This document shows positions 54,039 to 60,303 of a stretch of DNA of 64,000 nucleotides, in pieces; the stretch's first letter is position 1; every line of letters starts with the position of its first letter. The notes beneath the pieces are model-generated. The model was not told where the DNA came from. It was given only the letters and a program-made list of their open reading frames with translations, and ran no database searches. Origin of the DNA: Trichostrongylus colubriformis (lineage: Eukaryota > Nematoda > Chromadorea > Rhabditida > Trichostrongylidae); the NCBI GenBank assembly GCA_963978905.1, contig OZ022259.1, positions 22,976,068-23,040,067 of the forward strand. The letters run 5' to 3'. The translations under genes were made by a program, and so were the position numbers.

Positions 54039-55609
54039 GTTATTATTACTATTATTACTATTATTATTCGGTCTCAACCCATCTTATCGCAGTAGCGGTA
54101 GCCTCTTTTGTCACGTAGCGCTACCGCTACTGCAGGCGACGTAGAGCTGGAAGTGGTTGGATGGCAGGCGCAGTTTGAATTCACATGCCAGTACTCTCAA
54201 ACTGGGTGGCCGCGCAAGATTGTGCTGCTTCCATTGTAGATCCTCCCCTGCTCAAATGCTTGAGCGACCTTAGCGCCGTAATGGCTAACCGTGGCGCTTC
54301 AGTGAAGGCCCGACGTGGATTCTCACAGGAGAGGAGTCATCCGTCTACTACCCCGCACAGAATAGTGAACTATCCTGCTCATCGTAAAGTGCATGAAGTT
54401 CTTTGGAGGCTCGATGCCCGCCCAGAAGTTTGAGACGGAAACAGTATATACAACTTCTTCGTGATTCATAAAATGGCGTTGTTTTGAAAAAAATGGAACA
54501 TTTTATTCCTCACAGAAAAGCGAACTCACTTCAGTGACCCATCGATGTCTTTGTATTTCGTGCTATACAAACCATTCAATCTATCAGTTTGAATAATACC
54601 TGTGTACGTCACCTTAAAGAGTTATTCAGAAGAAATTATCGGGCTCACTCCAATTCTTGAATGCTTGTTTCACCACTCAAATAGCATCGATGTTCAAAGA
54701 CTCGCATTAATCCTGCTTCTCTGCTAGCCTACAGGACCTAATCATACGCGAAATCACAGGGGGAGTGCGGAATATACCACACTCGAGAACGGAACCAGTG
54801 GTGCATGTAAACAGTGGAAAAACGCTAATAGGTAGAACCACACCCACACACTCGAGAGCAAGGTCTCATGCAAGTACTGCAAGATTCCACGAAAGCGCAA
54901 AAAACCCGGATAGAAAAACATGGAAGGGGAGTGGTAAAGAAGATACAGCGATGAGCAAACCAACACGAGCTAAGGTAAGCGACGGCTGACGCAGGCGATA
55001 GACATGGACGCATCTTATGGGATCTCCGTGCCCCATTTGCTCACCCTCGAGCCACTGAAAGTGCCCACACTCCCACACGCCTCTATGTACTCAACGAGGG
55101 CCTCTAGCAACTTGGGTCTTGAGTAAGAAAGCGGTGTCTCGTCAGGTTTCCTGAACGCCCAGTCATCTTATTTCAAATTCGTCATTCCAATAGTAAAATG
55201 GGCTGTGCAAACCCGGTGTACTTCCTGAGCAGGGTGTTGTGACTGAGTACCAAACATACTTCTACTGATGTGCTCACCTTAATTCTGATATGTTGGTTTG
55301 GAGGAATCGTAGAACGCAATAGGAATACTCCTACCTCCATTCTTTCATCGCCGCTTTTATGTTTGGCGAATATATCTTCTCCATTCTGAGAAAGCCTCGG
55401 TTTTTGATCAGATTTTATCACCCAGCGATAACTCACCATTAATACATGTACGTTCTTAATTGCAATGTCGAGCATGTGGAGAATGATCAAATTCGTGGGA
55501 GCAAGCACTTCTACAAGGATATCCACTTCTCCATCAAAAGTCAATTCTTTTTCGGACGGAACATCGGGATAGGATGGCAAGTACACCTTCATCTTCAAAT
55601 TATAAGTCA
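17394..55609 (-). CDS. M1-family zinc aminopeptidase gene (twelve exons located, incomplete)
   Basis: M1 aminopeptidases remove N-terminal residues from peptides; in nematodes many are type II gut-membrane enzymes. Located exons encode the N-terminal beta domain ([30 protein letters not shown]), the substrate-anchoring GxMEN motif, the zinc site HELAHQWFGN with the third ligand in NEGF, and the catalytic-tyrosine region [10 protein letters not shown]-terminal exon carries [12 protein letters not shown]. Phases match at every checked junction except E3. Small introns are 51-71 nt; three are 6.4, 13.3 and about 14 kb and filled with mobile DNA. N-terminal exons, the exon(s) between 31.8 and 17.5 kb and the 3' end were not found. 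E3 has lesions, so the locus may be a pseudogene or contain an assembly error. Confidence 0.85.
17735..17885 (+). pseudogene. Penelope-like element fragment
   Basis: The plus strand reads [20 protein letters not shown], then [14 protein letters not shown], aligning with NGYTRTNV...YVNENTAWK at 5,155-5,250. Homology is lost on both sides. Confidence 0.7.
18030..18145. repeat. MITE-like repeat with TTAACACGTTG end
   Basis: Inverted counterpart of 3,335-3,425, sharing TTAACACGTTG, CCACGTGGGACAT and GCCGAGAATTGC. It ends in the small palindrome TGCGTCCCAGCATTGGGACGCA. Confidence 0.6.
18410..19160. repeat. Degenerate inverted repeat, about 750 bp
   Basis: The segment 18,470-18,560 (CTTCATCTTTCGAC, GCTCTACAA) returns inverted at 19,035-19,115 (GTCGAAAGATGAAG, TTGTAGAGC). 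This is the structure of a decayed transposon with long terminal repeats. The 96-codon frame across the left arm is not convincing. Confidence 0.5.
19268..19365. repeat. Rearranged copy of the TTAACACGTTG repeat
   Basis: It carries two CATTGGGACGCA motifs and ends CGCCAATGTGTTAA, in the orientation of 3,335-3,425. Confidence 0.5.
19370..20180 (-). repeat. Repeat family R1, two adjacent inverted copies
   Basis: 19,370-19,710 and 19,930-20,180 both align to the reverse complement of 61,796-62,175. Landmarks include GGAACCGAG, TTTCCTGACTTTCAGAAACTC and TCCGCCCAC. The copies are separated by about 200 bp containing GCCCGCTTCGGGCGGG. Confidence 0.6.
20180..20197 (+). repeat. Poly-G run
   Basis: An uninterrupted G homopolymer of about 17 bases separates the R1 copy from the Penelope fragment. 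Its length is likely unreliable in sequencing. Confidence 0.8.
20200..20610 (+). pseudogene. Penelope-like GIY-YIG nuclease fragment
   Basis: Two frames together reproduce the C-terminal region seen at 5,430-5,800. 20,225-20,290 matches the region after the YIG motif. 20,293-20,610 reads [40 protein letters not shown] and KRLSSEIN, aligning with HRTQKHAFKALP...ERKILEALEIRRLSPKLN. It is a 3' end only, cut upstream next to a poly-G run. Confidence 0.75.
20660..21060. repeat. Foldback element with a 28-bp stem hairpin
   Basis: The centre is a hairpin: 20,815-20,842 pairs with 20,851-20,878 with one mismatch and an 8-nt loop (GCTTCTTT). Weaker inverted similarity extends outward (GAGCAAAT either side). 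The long frame on the minus strand simply reads through the hairpin and is not taken as a gene. Confidence 0.7.
21061..22135. other. Stretch with no recognisable gene
   Basis: No motif recognised in the short frames at 21,388-21,855. It lies within the large aminopeptidase intron region. Confidence 0.3.
22138..23238. mobile_element. 1.1-kb non-autonomous element with about 100-bp terminal inverted repeats
   Basis: The left end CTTTAGTTCCAATAGTGTAC (22,140 onward) returns inverted at 23,236. The similarity continues for about 100 bp through GCACCTCACCTCGCACCTCC. The interior has no long frame. The target duplication is unclear (AC or ACC), so the superfamily is not assigned. Confidence 0.7.
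23530..23660 (-). repeat. Dispersed repeat, partner of 25,320-25,440
   Basis: In reverse complement it shares GGGGTGGCAACTACGGC and GGCAAATTAGCTGCAAGG with the plus-strand segment at 25,360-25,410. The pair brackets the 23.8-25.2 kb element as an outer inverted repeat. Function unknown. Confidence 0.5.
23822..25215. mobile_element. Mutator-type non-autonomous transposon with 9-bp target duplication
   Basis: Terminal inverted repeats of about 170 bp begin GGGTGTGTACAAAGTGG (left) and GGGTGGGTACAAAGTGG (right, reversed). The element is flanked by a perfect 9-bp direct duplication, TGGAGTTGC, at 23,813-23,821 and 25,216-25,224. Long terminal repeats with 9-11 bp duplications are typical of Mutator-like elements. 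The 1.05-kb AT-rich interior carries no transposase. Confidence 0.85.
25320..25440 (+). repeat. Dispersed repeat, partner of 23,530-23,660
   Basis: Inverted partner of the repeat left of the Mutator-type element, with the same GGCAAATTAGCTGCAAGG core. Confidence 0.5.
25610..25975 (-). pseudogene. Tc1-like transposase N-terminal fragment
   Basis: Three frames in succession give a helix-turn-helix start ([20 protein letters not shown]), a second helix-turn-helix region ([20 protein letters not shown]) and then [14 protein letters not shown]. This is the bipartite DNA-binding domain of Tc1/IS630-type transposases, up to the basic linker before the catalytic core. No DDE core follows on the minus side. 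Frameshifts separate the pieces; the assignment to the Tc1 group is by motif resemblance. Confidence 0.6.
25980..26935. other. Stretch with no recognisable gene
   Basis: No coding or repeat signal that I can support. Confidence 0.3.
26939..27171. repeat. 233-bp MITE-like element
   Basis: It begins GTGTGTACCCTTACGTCAGG and ends with the reverse complement of the same sequence, giving about 26-bp terminal repeats with one mismatch. The interior is GC-rich (GGCGCCTTCGGCTCGTCC). The target duplication is not clear. Confidence 0.7.
27172..28290. other. Stretch with no recognisable gene
   Basis: A 118-codon minus-strand frame (27,266-27,622) shows no motif. I could not match it to the missing beta-sandwich exon of the aminopeptidase. 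Confidence 0.3.
28294..30669. mobile_element. Foldback transposon with two 887-bp inverted arms
   Basis: 28,294-29,180 and 29,783-30,669 are inverted copies of equal length (887 bp), differing only by scattered single bases. The outer ends read CAATACCGCTCC and are flanked by TA on both sides (28,292-28,293; 30,670-30,671), as in Tc1/mariner insertions. The 602-bp core (29,181-29,782) encodes no visible protein. It holds a possible tRNA-like B box, GGTTCGGATCC, at 29,422. No transposase is present, so mobilisation would need one in trans. Confidence 0.9.
30672..31835. other. Intronic stretch with no recognised exon
   Basis: The next aminopeptidase exon after E11 was expected here or beyond but was not recognised. 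Segments near 31,080-31,150 and 32,740-32,810 resemble each other weakly (GGTAGTTCGATCCCCT / GGTAATTTGATCCCCT). Confidence 0.35.
31836..31976 (-). CDS. M1 aminopeptidase exon E11
   Basis: The acceptor is GAATTTCAG. The exon encodes [20 protein letters not shown], then the conserved [10 protein letters not shown] at its end, which closes the catalytic domain. The donor is CAG/GTTAGG, phase 0. The intron before it (31,977-33,758) carries a tRNA-like element. Confidence 0.9.
32302..32380 (+). tRNA. tRNA-like pseudogene or SINE head
   Basis: A consensus A box, TGGCACAGTGG (32,309-32,319), is followed 32 bases later by a B-box-like GGTTTGCTTCC (32,351-32,361) and then a T run at 32,374. This is the internal polymerase III promoter layout. 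The acceptor stem pairs poorly, so this is a tRNA-derived element, not a working tRNA. It lies in the intron between E10 and E11, antisense to the gene. Confidence 0.5.
33759..33951 (-). CDS. M1 aminopeptidase exon E10 (catalytic tyrosine)
   Basis: It encodes [40 protein letters not shown] and [20 protein letters not shown]. The tyrosine of ITYKKGA is the conserved transition-state-stabilising residue. The donor is AAA/GTAAGT. Confidence 0.9.
34008..34117 (-). CDS. M1 aminopeptidase exon E9 (third zinc ligand)
   Basis: The acceptor is GCTTTTGCAG. The exon encodes [20 protein letters not shown], then [16 protein letters not shown]. The glutamate in NEGF is the third zinc ligand, at the family spacing of 18 residues from the second histidine. 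The donor AA/GTTGCT leaves two bases; the 56-nt intron (33,952-34,007) ends TTAATTCAG. Confidence 0.9.
34674..34862. repeat. 189-bp palindromic element with ACCAGTTGGGCT ends
   Basis: The first 61 bp (AACCAGTTGGGCTGGCGCAC onward) return inverted at 34,802-34,862 with few mismatches, around a 67-bp centre. The same end motif terminates the satellite-bearing elements. This one may be the B terminus of composite copy 1. Confidence 0.75.
35495..38690 (-). repeat. Tandem satellite array 1, about 22 units of 141-146 bp
   Basis: The marker GAAACGGGT recurs about every 144.5 bp from 35,640 to 38,674. Units fall into two types (ACGGAGAAACGGGTCTGG and ATGGGGAAACGGGTTTGG) and show a higher-order pattern. 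The same long unit string restarts at 36,744, 37,321 and 38,187, which are four and six units apart. No frame is conserved. Confidence 0.95.
38845..38872. repeat. CA-rich microsatellite in composite copy 1
   Basis: Short CACACA-rich tract between the array and end A, equivalent to the GT tracts at 50,300-50,350 and 58,196-58,247. Confidence 0.7.
38892..40882. mobile_element. 2-kb foldback element with nested insertion
   Basis: The left arm (38,892 onward, starting CGACGCCTCGC) pairs with the right arm ending at 40,882. Inverted matches extend to the centre near 40,090, for example GTCATGTCAGATCAT at 39,777 and its reverse at 40,401. The right arm has a tandem doubling of about 40 bp (ATGTTATGGCGGTGCGACGG at 40,789 and 40,833). 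The left arm carries a 443-bp insertion absent from the right. It abuts end A of composite copy 1. Confidence 0.8.
39054..39496. mobile_element. 443-bp insertion nested in the foldback arm
   Basis: It begins GGCACACC and ends GGTGTGCC, flanked by TTTAAA at 39,048-39,053 and 39,497-39,502. The other arm reads through this point without it (about TTAAAATCG). Whether the duplication is TTAA or TTTAAA cannot be decided. Confidence 0.75.
41050..41232. repeat. MITE-like repeat family R2, copy 1
   Basis: The reverse complement matches 49,396-49,566: GCACCTCCCCGTGCCACTCT / GCACCTCCCCATGCCACTCT, and GTGCCGGCG / GTACCGGCG. The ends read inward as TATACTTTGCG and CGCAAAGTTTG. Confidence 0.65.
41240..42600. 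other. Intronic stretch with no recognised feature
   Basis: Starts with a partial CAGTAGTGCGCGCCAGC motif of the composite-element ends at about 41,242. Otherwise nothing recognised; the 124-codon frame at 42,236-42,610 has no motif. Confidence 0.35.
42610..42840 (-). pseudogene. RTE-type retrotransposon linker fragment
   Basis: The minus-strand frame reads [20 protein letters not shown] followed by [14 protein letters not shown]. This resembles the basic helical region between endonuclease and reverse transcriptase in nematode RTE proteins. No reverse transcriptase motif follows. This is a tentative call from one motif. Confidence 0.45.
43796..45072 (-). mobile_element. Mariner transposon, full length, nested in the hAT element
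   Basis: The 1,277-bp unit is bounded by TTAGGTTGTTGCAAAATTA inverted repeats. The left flank is TA; the right flank reads CA, so the duplication has decayed or the end shifted. It contains one transposase gene on the minus strand. Confidence 0.9.
43870..44974 (-). pseudogene. Mariner transposase with one 2-nt deletion
   Basis: Transposase of the mariner DD34D group, which cuts and reinserts the element at TA. The N-terminal half (44,306-44,885, true start probably [10 protein letters not shown]) has the paired helix-turn-helix domain ([33 protein letters not shown]) and the first catalytic aspartate in ITVDEKWVL. The C-terminal half has the second in LLQDNARPH and the third in YSPDLSPTD. 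The frame breaks at about 44,335. The copy at 57.7 kb reads ATGATTACTGTG where this one reads ATGTACTGTG, so two bases are missing. Otherwise the protein is complete. Confidence 0.9.
46090..47450. other. Intronic stretch with no recognised feature
   Basis: Minus-strand frames at 46,214-46,507 and 46,519-46,731 have no family motif I recognise. Confidence 0.35.
47457..47526 (-). CDS. M1 aminopeptidase exon E8 (HELAHQ half of the zinc site)
   Basis: It encodes [20 protein letters not shown] and AHQ and ends exactly after HELAHQ at CAG/GTTCAC. It provides two zinc-binding histidines and the general-base glutamate. The continuation WFGN is 13,339 nt away in E9. Confidence 0.9.
47586..47649 (-). 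CDS. M1 aminopeptidase exon E7 (GxMEN motif)
   Basis: It encodes [20 protein letters not shown]. The exopeptidase signature that is usually GAMEN reads GGMEN here; it contacts the substrate N-terminus. Split codons on both sides join correctly, giving D before and R after. Confidence 0.9.
47721..47841 (-). CDS. M1 aminopeptidase exon E6
   Basis: It encodes [16 protein letters not shown], then [18 protein letters not shown], the start of the thermolysin-like catalytic domain. It ends one base into an aspartate codon before GTTTGA. The intron to E7 (47,650-47,720) is 71 nt. Confidence 0.9.
47902..48038 (-). CDS. M1 aminopeptidase exon E5
   Basis: The exon follows TTTAAATTTAG and encodes [20 protein letters not shown], then [26 protein letters not shown] is a hallmark strand before the catalytic domain. 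The donor is CGA/GTGCGT; the next intron (47,842-47,901) is 60 nt and in frame. Confidence 0.9.
48241..48609 (+). repeat. 369-bp MITE with AGGCAGTG ends, copy 1
   Basis: Ends AGGCAGTGGTAAGGGTAAT and, reversed, AGACAGTGATAGGGTGAT. Flanked by TTGA at 48,237-48,240 and 48,610-48,613. About 75% similar to 63,280-63,655. It lies directly downstream of exon E4, within the E4-E5 intron. Confidence 0.8.
48658..48800 (-). CDS. M1 aminopeptidase exon E4
   Basis: The acceptor is TTTTCTTTTAG. The exon encodes [20 protein letters not shown] and [20 protein letters not shown], the most conserved block of the M1 N-terminal domain. The donor at G/GTGAAG leaves one base, which completes an aspartate with exon E5; the other candidate donor (GAA/GTGAGG) does not fit the phase. 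Confidence 0.9.
49396..49566. repeat. MITE-like repeat family R2, copy 2
   Basis: Counterpart of 41,050-41,232 in the opposite orientation; ends GCCGCGTTCATACT and AGTATAAACGCG. Confidence 0.65.
50298..50350 (+). repeat. GT microsatellite
   Basis: Imperfect (GT)n tract inside end A of composite copy 2. Confidence 0.85.
50430..52680 (+). repeat. Tandem satellite array 2, 15 units in exact 147-bp register
   Basis: GGGACGGGCACATCAATGG starts at 50,563 and at every further 147 bp to 52,621, with no length change over 14 intervals. A 735-bp block (five units) at 51,111-51,845 is repeated at 51,846-52,580. Because 147 is 49 codons, the minus strand stays open for 506 and 233 codons. I treat these as by-products. 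Confidence 0.95.
53294..53960. other. Stretch with no recognisable gene
   Basis: Intronic, between composite copy 2 and the ATT microsatellite. Nothing recognised. Confidence 0.35.
53971..54068. repeat. (ATT)n microsatellite
   Basis: About 98 bp of ATT triplets with occasional ACT and GTT variants. The poly-N and poly-Y frames crossing it are artefacts. Confidence 0.95.
54089..54133. other. Perfect 14-bp stem hairpin
   Basis: GCAGTAGCGGTAGC (54,089-54,102) pairs perfectly with 54,120-54,133 across a 17-nt loop, just next to the ATT microsatellite. Confidence 0.7.
54134..55160. other. Intronic stretch with no recognised feature
   Basis: No exon or repeat family recognised between the hairpin and exon E3. 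Confidence 0.35.
55167..55220 (-). CDS. M1 aminopeptidase exon E3 with frameshift and lost donor
   Basis: The first half reads YTGFAQP in phase 0 after E2. The second half reads YYWNDEFEI plus two bases of an arginine codon that join correctly to E4 ([14 protein letters not shown]). Between them the frame shifts: the exon has one base more than the phases allow, at CCC-A-TTTT (about 55,198-55,202). The base after the exon is AT, not GT. The acceptor used is AAG; an alternative CAG lies 4 nt upstream. Exon identity is well supported by the match on both sides. Confidence 0.65.
55278..55385 (-). CDS. M1 aminopeptidase exon E2
   Basis: Thirty-six codons run from [12 protein letters not shown] to [10 protein letters not shown], between acceptor TTTCTCAG and donor AAG/GTGAGC. 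This is the middle of the N-terminal beta domain. Phase 0 at both ends. Confidence 0.8.
55437..55609 (-). CDS. M1 aminopeptidase exon E1 (N-terminal domain)
   Basis: This exon follows TTTCTAG and encodes [15 protein letters not shown], then [18 protein letters not shown], the first strands of the N-terminal beta domain. It ends at ATG before GTGAGT. It starts with two bases of a split codon, so at least one exon lies upstream. The following intron (55,386-55,436) is 51 nt and contains no stop in frame. Confidence 0.85.
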
Positions 55610-57165
55610 CTAGAAAGATTTACATATGTGATCAATTCGCGATATTCTGGGCTGCACAATCGTCAGTCATGACTGTGTGGTACGACTGATGACCAATCTA
55701 CACTGGACTTTCTTTGGGTTGGCTCCAAAAACACGCACTGAAGTAGGAAAACAACGTCCAGCACTCTGCCTTTCCCAGGCCTACGTACATACTGATTGTG
55801 TATCCGATCTAAACTAGGCGAAGATGGACCAGTGAAAGGTATTACCCCAGACTTTCATCGGAAGTCACATACGCCACAGATCAAACCTCGCCAGTTCAAC
55901 GACATTTTCTAATTTTCGTGAGTCGCCAAAATGGTACCAACCTATGGGGAAATCTTTTGTGTGGCTGCTGGTCTTATACCATGTATACAGCGAATAAGCT
56001 TTTGGATGATGTTGAATGGACATGGCACATCCAAAATGTAGCAAAAGTGCTTATTTGGGGGCCAATGAAGGAAGATCATGTTAACTGTGAGGAAAAGCCA
56101 GGGATTTAAGGACGGTGCGTAAAGAAACCTGCAATGGAGTACACCCTCTAAGACATTCAACAGAGCACCACGCTGGTTGGCGTTCATGCATATACGTATT
56201 ATTCACATAAGCGCATTATTTGCCTGCAGATCACTGCCACGCATCACAGATCTGCGTAGCTTCGACAGATACCCAGTGGCACATTCAGAAGTCAGAAAAC
56301 GAGTTTGCGGCAAGAAAGGGGGCACCGACCTCGTTTTTGCTTCCCTCACTGACGTACTTCCAAGCATATCAACCTTCATACCCAACAGACGACCAAGCCA
56401 TGTCTCCCCCGCCTTTGATGGACGTTGGAGCCACGTGTCTTTTCACTGATTGAGCAGTGACATGGTACGAGCCTGGAAGGTTTGCTTGCCCACAGAGATA
56501 AGTGAGCACTCACGAGTGCGTTGCAACTTCCTTGTGAGCTTTCAGAAGGCACGGTTGACAAATAATACGTTAGTTCCGAAAATAAAGAAAATTATAAAAC
56601 TGTGACATTGAATACGCACACGGTCTCACGTAGTCAGGAAGTCTGAGATAGGTATAGTCAGGAGTGGATGTTCCAATCGAATTTTCGAGGAATGAACTGA
56701 AACACAAGATTCGCAATTGTGAAATCTACCTTTCTCTGCAGTGAGATAAAAGAGCAACCCTCGAGCTTCTCTGTGCTAGTGATTTTCTCATTCAAATTCG
56801 AAGTTTATTCCATTTTTTCTGAACCGAGAATGCCCTACATAGATGAGATTACCGTAAACACGTACAGGCGACAGAGACGACACAACCACCGAAAGTGCAA
56901 CATTGCACTTGTGGCTCCAATAATATCTATTTTCAGCCAAGAATGATATAGAATGGCGCAAGTGCGACCGAGAACGACAAGCGCTAAGTTTGCTAAAAAA
57001 CTAGCGACTCAGTGCTGTTGGATTATCAATCTAAAGCAATGTTTTGTCGTTACAGTCGCTCAGACTCACATACAACGCATGATTGTGCAAATGGCACTTT
57101 CGTAAAGAATAACAGCAATTTGGAAGACTCGCGCGCAGCAAAGGGGAGTAAGTTGGTGGGACCAT
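55610..57165. other. Upstream stretch with no recognised exon
   Basis: The signal-anchor or first exons of the aminopeptidase should lie here or farther up. None was identified with confidence. Confidence 0.35.
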
Positions 57166-57170
57166 ACCAT

Positions 57171-57817
57171 TAGGTTGCCGCAAAATTATATTTTTGAAAG
57201 TGGACAGCTCAGCTTTAACACAAATTTATTAATCAAAGTAAAAACCATCAGAATCTACACATTTTTGCCAACGAACAGGTAATAATTCTAAGTCTTCACC
57301 ATAAAAACTACTATCACGAGAATCAACGAAGTCAAGGAAGGCACATTCAACATCGTCTAAATTAGTAAATTGTTTCTGACGCAGATGAGAACTGAGAGCT
57401 CGAAAAAAGTGATAGTCTGTGGGGGAAAGGTCGGGAGAATACGCTGGGTGTGGGAGAACTTCTACACCCAAGAGGGTCAATTTTTGTCGAGTGATTAGTG
57501 AGGTGTGTGGCCTTGCGCTGTCCTGCAACAGGATCAGCCCTCCTCTATTCGCCACCACCGGCCACAATTTTTGCAACTTCCTATACATTTGCTTCAGATG
57601 ACAACACTAAGACTCTGCTGTGACTGGCTGACCAGGTTGAAAGAAACTGTAATGGATTACACCTTTACAGCACCGCCACACAGTAATCATAACCTTTTTA
57701 GGGTGAAGGTCGGGTTTGGGAAAAGTTTTCGTAGGAGCATCCTTATCTATCCAGACTAATCCCCGTTACCTGTTATCATAAAGAACCCATTTTTCATCTA
57801 CAGTTATAATAGGGTTT
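57171..57817 (-). pseudogene. Truncated mariner with C-terminal transposase half
   Basis: Same family as 43,796-45,072. One end is intact (TTAGGTTGCCGCAAAATTA at 57,171). The other is cut near 57,817, before the first catalytic aspartate. The frame at 57,229-57,588 has LLQDSARPH and [13 protein letters not shown] with the second and third aspartates. A TAA stop interrupts the upstream part near 57,772. At 57,690 it keeps the two bases missing from the other copy. Confidence 0.9.
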
Positions 57818-58195
57818 ACAATTATAATAAGGTTTTTTTTCGTGCCACCTCCAATATTACCTCTCATGAAAACTTACTATGTTTTTGCCCATCCAATCGA
57901 TGTTCCAATAATGAATACAGCAAAACTGATAGCCACGAGGACGACAGGGCAAAAGCCGAGTCGAAAAGCAACTCTTCTCTTGCGTGCCTCCTTGCTGTCC
58001 TTTAACAACAGAATTAATTAATGTGGGTGGTGCACCAATCACGGGGTTGTGGGATTTCGTGAAAGATGTTGTGGTTATACTATCCAGCGTTCAACAAGTT
58101 GCTGTCCCTTTTTTAGTATAGCAACTAAACGAAAGAAAAGAGAATAAAGGAGATACTGCCTACATTATATAATGGGCAAAGTGTTTCTGTTGGTG

Positions 58196-58247
58196 AGTGT
58201 ATGCGTGTGTTTGTGTGTGTGTGTGTGTATGTGTGTGTGTGTGTTTG
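58196..58247 (+). repeat. GT microsatellite
   Basis: (GT)n tract inside end A of composite copy 3. Confidence 0.85.
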
Positions 58248-58720
58248 ACCGGAAATTCATATCTCAGGTCGCAGCAAAGGAGGAATCCTGGATTTCAGAT
58301 ATGATATAGAGGGTGGCAAAGGGATCCTACCGGCGGTGGACCGAAAGTGATAGCAGCTGATAAGGGCTGATAAGGAGCCTTGAAAGGCGGATGTCGCCAA
58401 ATCCGTTTTGCCTTTCGGGTCGATTCTAGATTACCGACAATCATAGGTGTTCTGAGGGGTGGGACGGACACACAAATGGTGGGTGATCCAAAGTGATATC
58501 GATTGATAAGGGCTGATAAGGAGCCTTGGAAGGCGGATGTCGCCAAATCCGTTTCGCCTTTCGGGTCGATTCTAGATTACCGACAATCATAGGTGTTCTG
58601 ACGGGTGGGACGAACACACAAATGGTGGGTGATCCAAAGTGATAACGATTGATAAGGGCTGATAAGGAGCCTTGGAAGGCGGATGTCGCCAAATCCGTTT
58701 CGCCTTTCGGGTCGATTCTA

Positions 58721-59648
58721 CAGGGTGGGGCAAAATTACGGAAACTAAATTGGTGCCACCCAAAAACTTTATTTCAGCTTGAACAAAAAAGTAACAATTA
58801 CCGATTTATTCCCCAGAAAAAACTGAACAAAACCCACTTCTCTTTATTCAAAGCAAGCCCATTTACTTCGACACAGGCTCGAAGACGCTCCGGAAACGCT
58901 TCGGCCGTGGCGTGGAATTGGTCTTCGTCCAACTCATCCTATGCTTTCTCCAGTGCTGCCTCCAGAGAATTGAGGTCGCGATGGGGTTTGAGCATGCTTT
59001 AGACTCGAGGACGCTCCATACAGAGAAATCGAGTGGGTTGAGGTCCGGTGAACTGGGATGCCGTTCATCAAAAGCGATGGAATCTGGAAAATTTTCCTTG
59101 CACCGCTCCTGAACAATCTTGGCCTCGTGAGCAGGGGCATTGTCTTTTTGATAGCACCATTTCTTATATCCAAAGTGCCTCTGGGCCCAGGTAGGACTTC
59201 GTTCTTCAAAATGTCCAAATAGTTTTTCCCGTTGACCTTAACTCCTTGTGGACGAAGACCACCGGTGAACGAAGACCACGCAGATGATCGCGCATCTTCT
59301 TGATTTTCGCCTTGGTCGTGATAGAATTATGTCTCCCACGTCCTGGTTGGTCGGAAAGGTTTCCCAATTCTGTAAACATTGCGATTGTTTTCGACACAAG
59401 ACTTCTTAGTACCTTGGACGGGAGATGTCAACCGCTCGGAATTCTTGAAGGTGCAGGTCGATGATGGAAGTCCGGTGAGGGGATGGCCTTGTAACTTTAG
59501 ATCAAATACGAAATTTTTTGTGCTAGTTAGTAGAGAAGATTGCGCTGAATCGAATAAAAATTAGCAAGAGTTTTTCAAAGGCGAAAAGCGCCCCCGGGGT
59601 CAAAGTTCCCGCGGCCGTGCCTAGTTTCCGTAATTTTGCCCCACCCTG
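58721..59648 (-). mobile_element. Internally deleted Tc1/mariner-type element nested in array 3
   Basis: 928 bp with perfect 27-bp inverted ends starting CAGGGTGGGGCAAAATTACG and TA on both sides (58,719-58,720; 59,649-59,650). On the minus strand it keeps a helix-turn-helix piece (LGNLSDQPGRGRHNSITTKA) and the C-terminal catalytic part (KWCYQKDNAPAHEA and PSSPDLNPLDFSVWSVLESK) with two aspartates. The first catalytic aspartate region is missing and the frames are broken. It would need a transposase in trans. Confidence 0.9.
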
Positions 59649-59775
59649 TAGATTACCGGCAATCGTAGGTGTTCTGAGGGGTGGGACGGACACACAAATG
59701 GTGGGTGATCCAAAGTGATAACGATTGATAAGGGCTGATAAGGAGCCTTGGAAGGCGGATGTCGCCTGATTCGTA

Positions 59776-59899
59776 GAGTCCATTTCAATTACGGCTGGTA
59801 GGGCGAGGCCTACGGACTTGTATCGATCTCTCTCACCCCGCCACACACTCTCACCCAACTCTGTGGGCCACGCCCCGTCAGCCTACGGGAACTGGACTG
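59776..59899. repeat. 124-bp TA-flanked MITE nested in array 3
   Basis: It splits a satellite unit. TA lies at 59,774-59,775 and 59,900-59,901; the ends are GAGTCCATTTC and, reversed, CAGTCCAGTTC. Consistent with a Tc1/mariner-type MITE. Confidence 0.7.
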
Positions 59900-60303
59900 T
59901 ATCACCTTTCGGGTCGATCCTAGACTACCGACAATCATAGGTGTTCTGAGGGATGGGACGGACACACAAATGGTGGGTGATCCAACTTGATAACGGTGGA
60001 TAAGATTCGATGCAGAGCGTCAAAAGGCTAATGTCGTCAAATCCGTTTCGCTCTTCTGACTAACAGTGGAATGTTCACCCTCACAGATATTACAGGGTAT
60101 GGGACCTTAATGGTGAATTTTCGAAGTGATAACGGCTTACAGGGGCTCCTAAGAGTCATCAGGATATGCGGAGGGATAAAATCCGGTACAGCGCTCACTA
60201 TTACTACACGACTGGTGTAGTGAATGCGTCTGATGCCCAGTACCATTGGGTGAACATACTTTGTTTATGTTCTGATATTTGCTGCTGATGCATCTACCGC
60301 TAA

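Larger units (their letters stand above)
58330..60020 (+). repeat. Tandem satellite array 3, about four units, interrupted
   Basis: Units of 146 bp (GGGACGG at 58,461 and GGGACGA at 58,607) resume after the nested Tc1/mariner element at 59,650. They are split again by a 124-bp element. Homologous to arrays 1 and 2. Confidence 0.9.

Noticed and set aside
53760..54144. Poly-N, poly-Y, poly-I and poly-L frames
   Set aside because: Translations of the ATT microsatellite.
54825..55078. Hydrophobic minus-strand frames as a membrane anchor for the aminopeptidase
   Set aside because: They lie downstream of exon E3 in gene order, where no anchor is expected.
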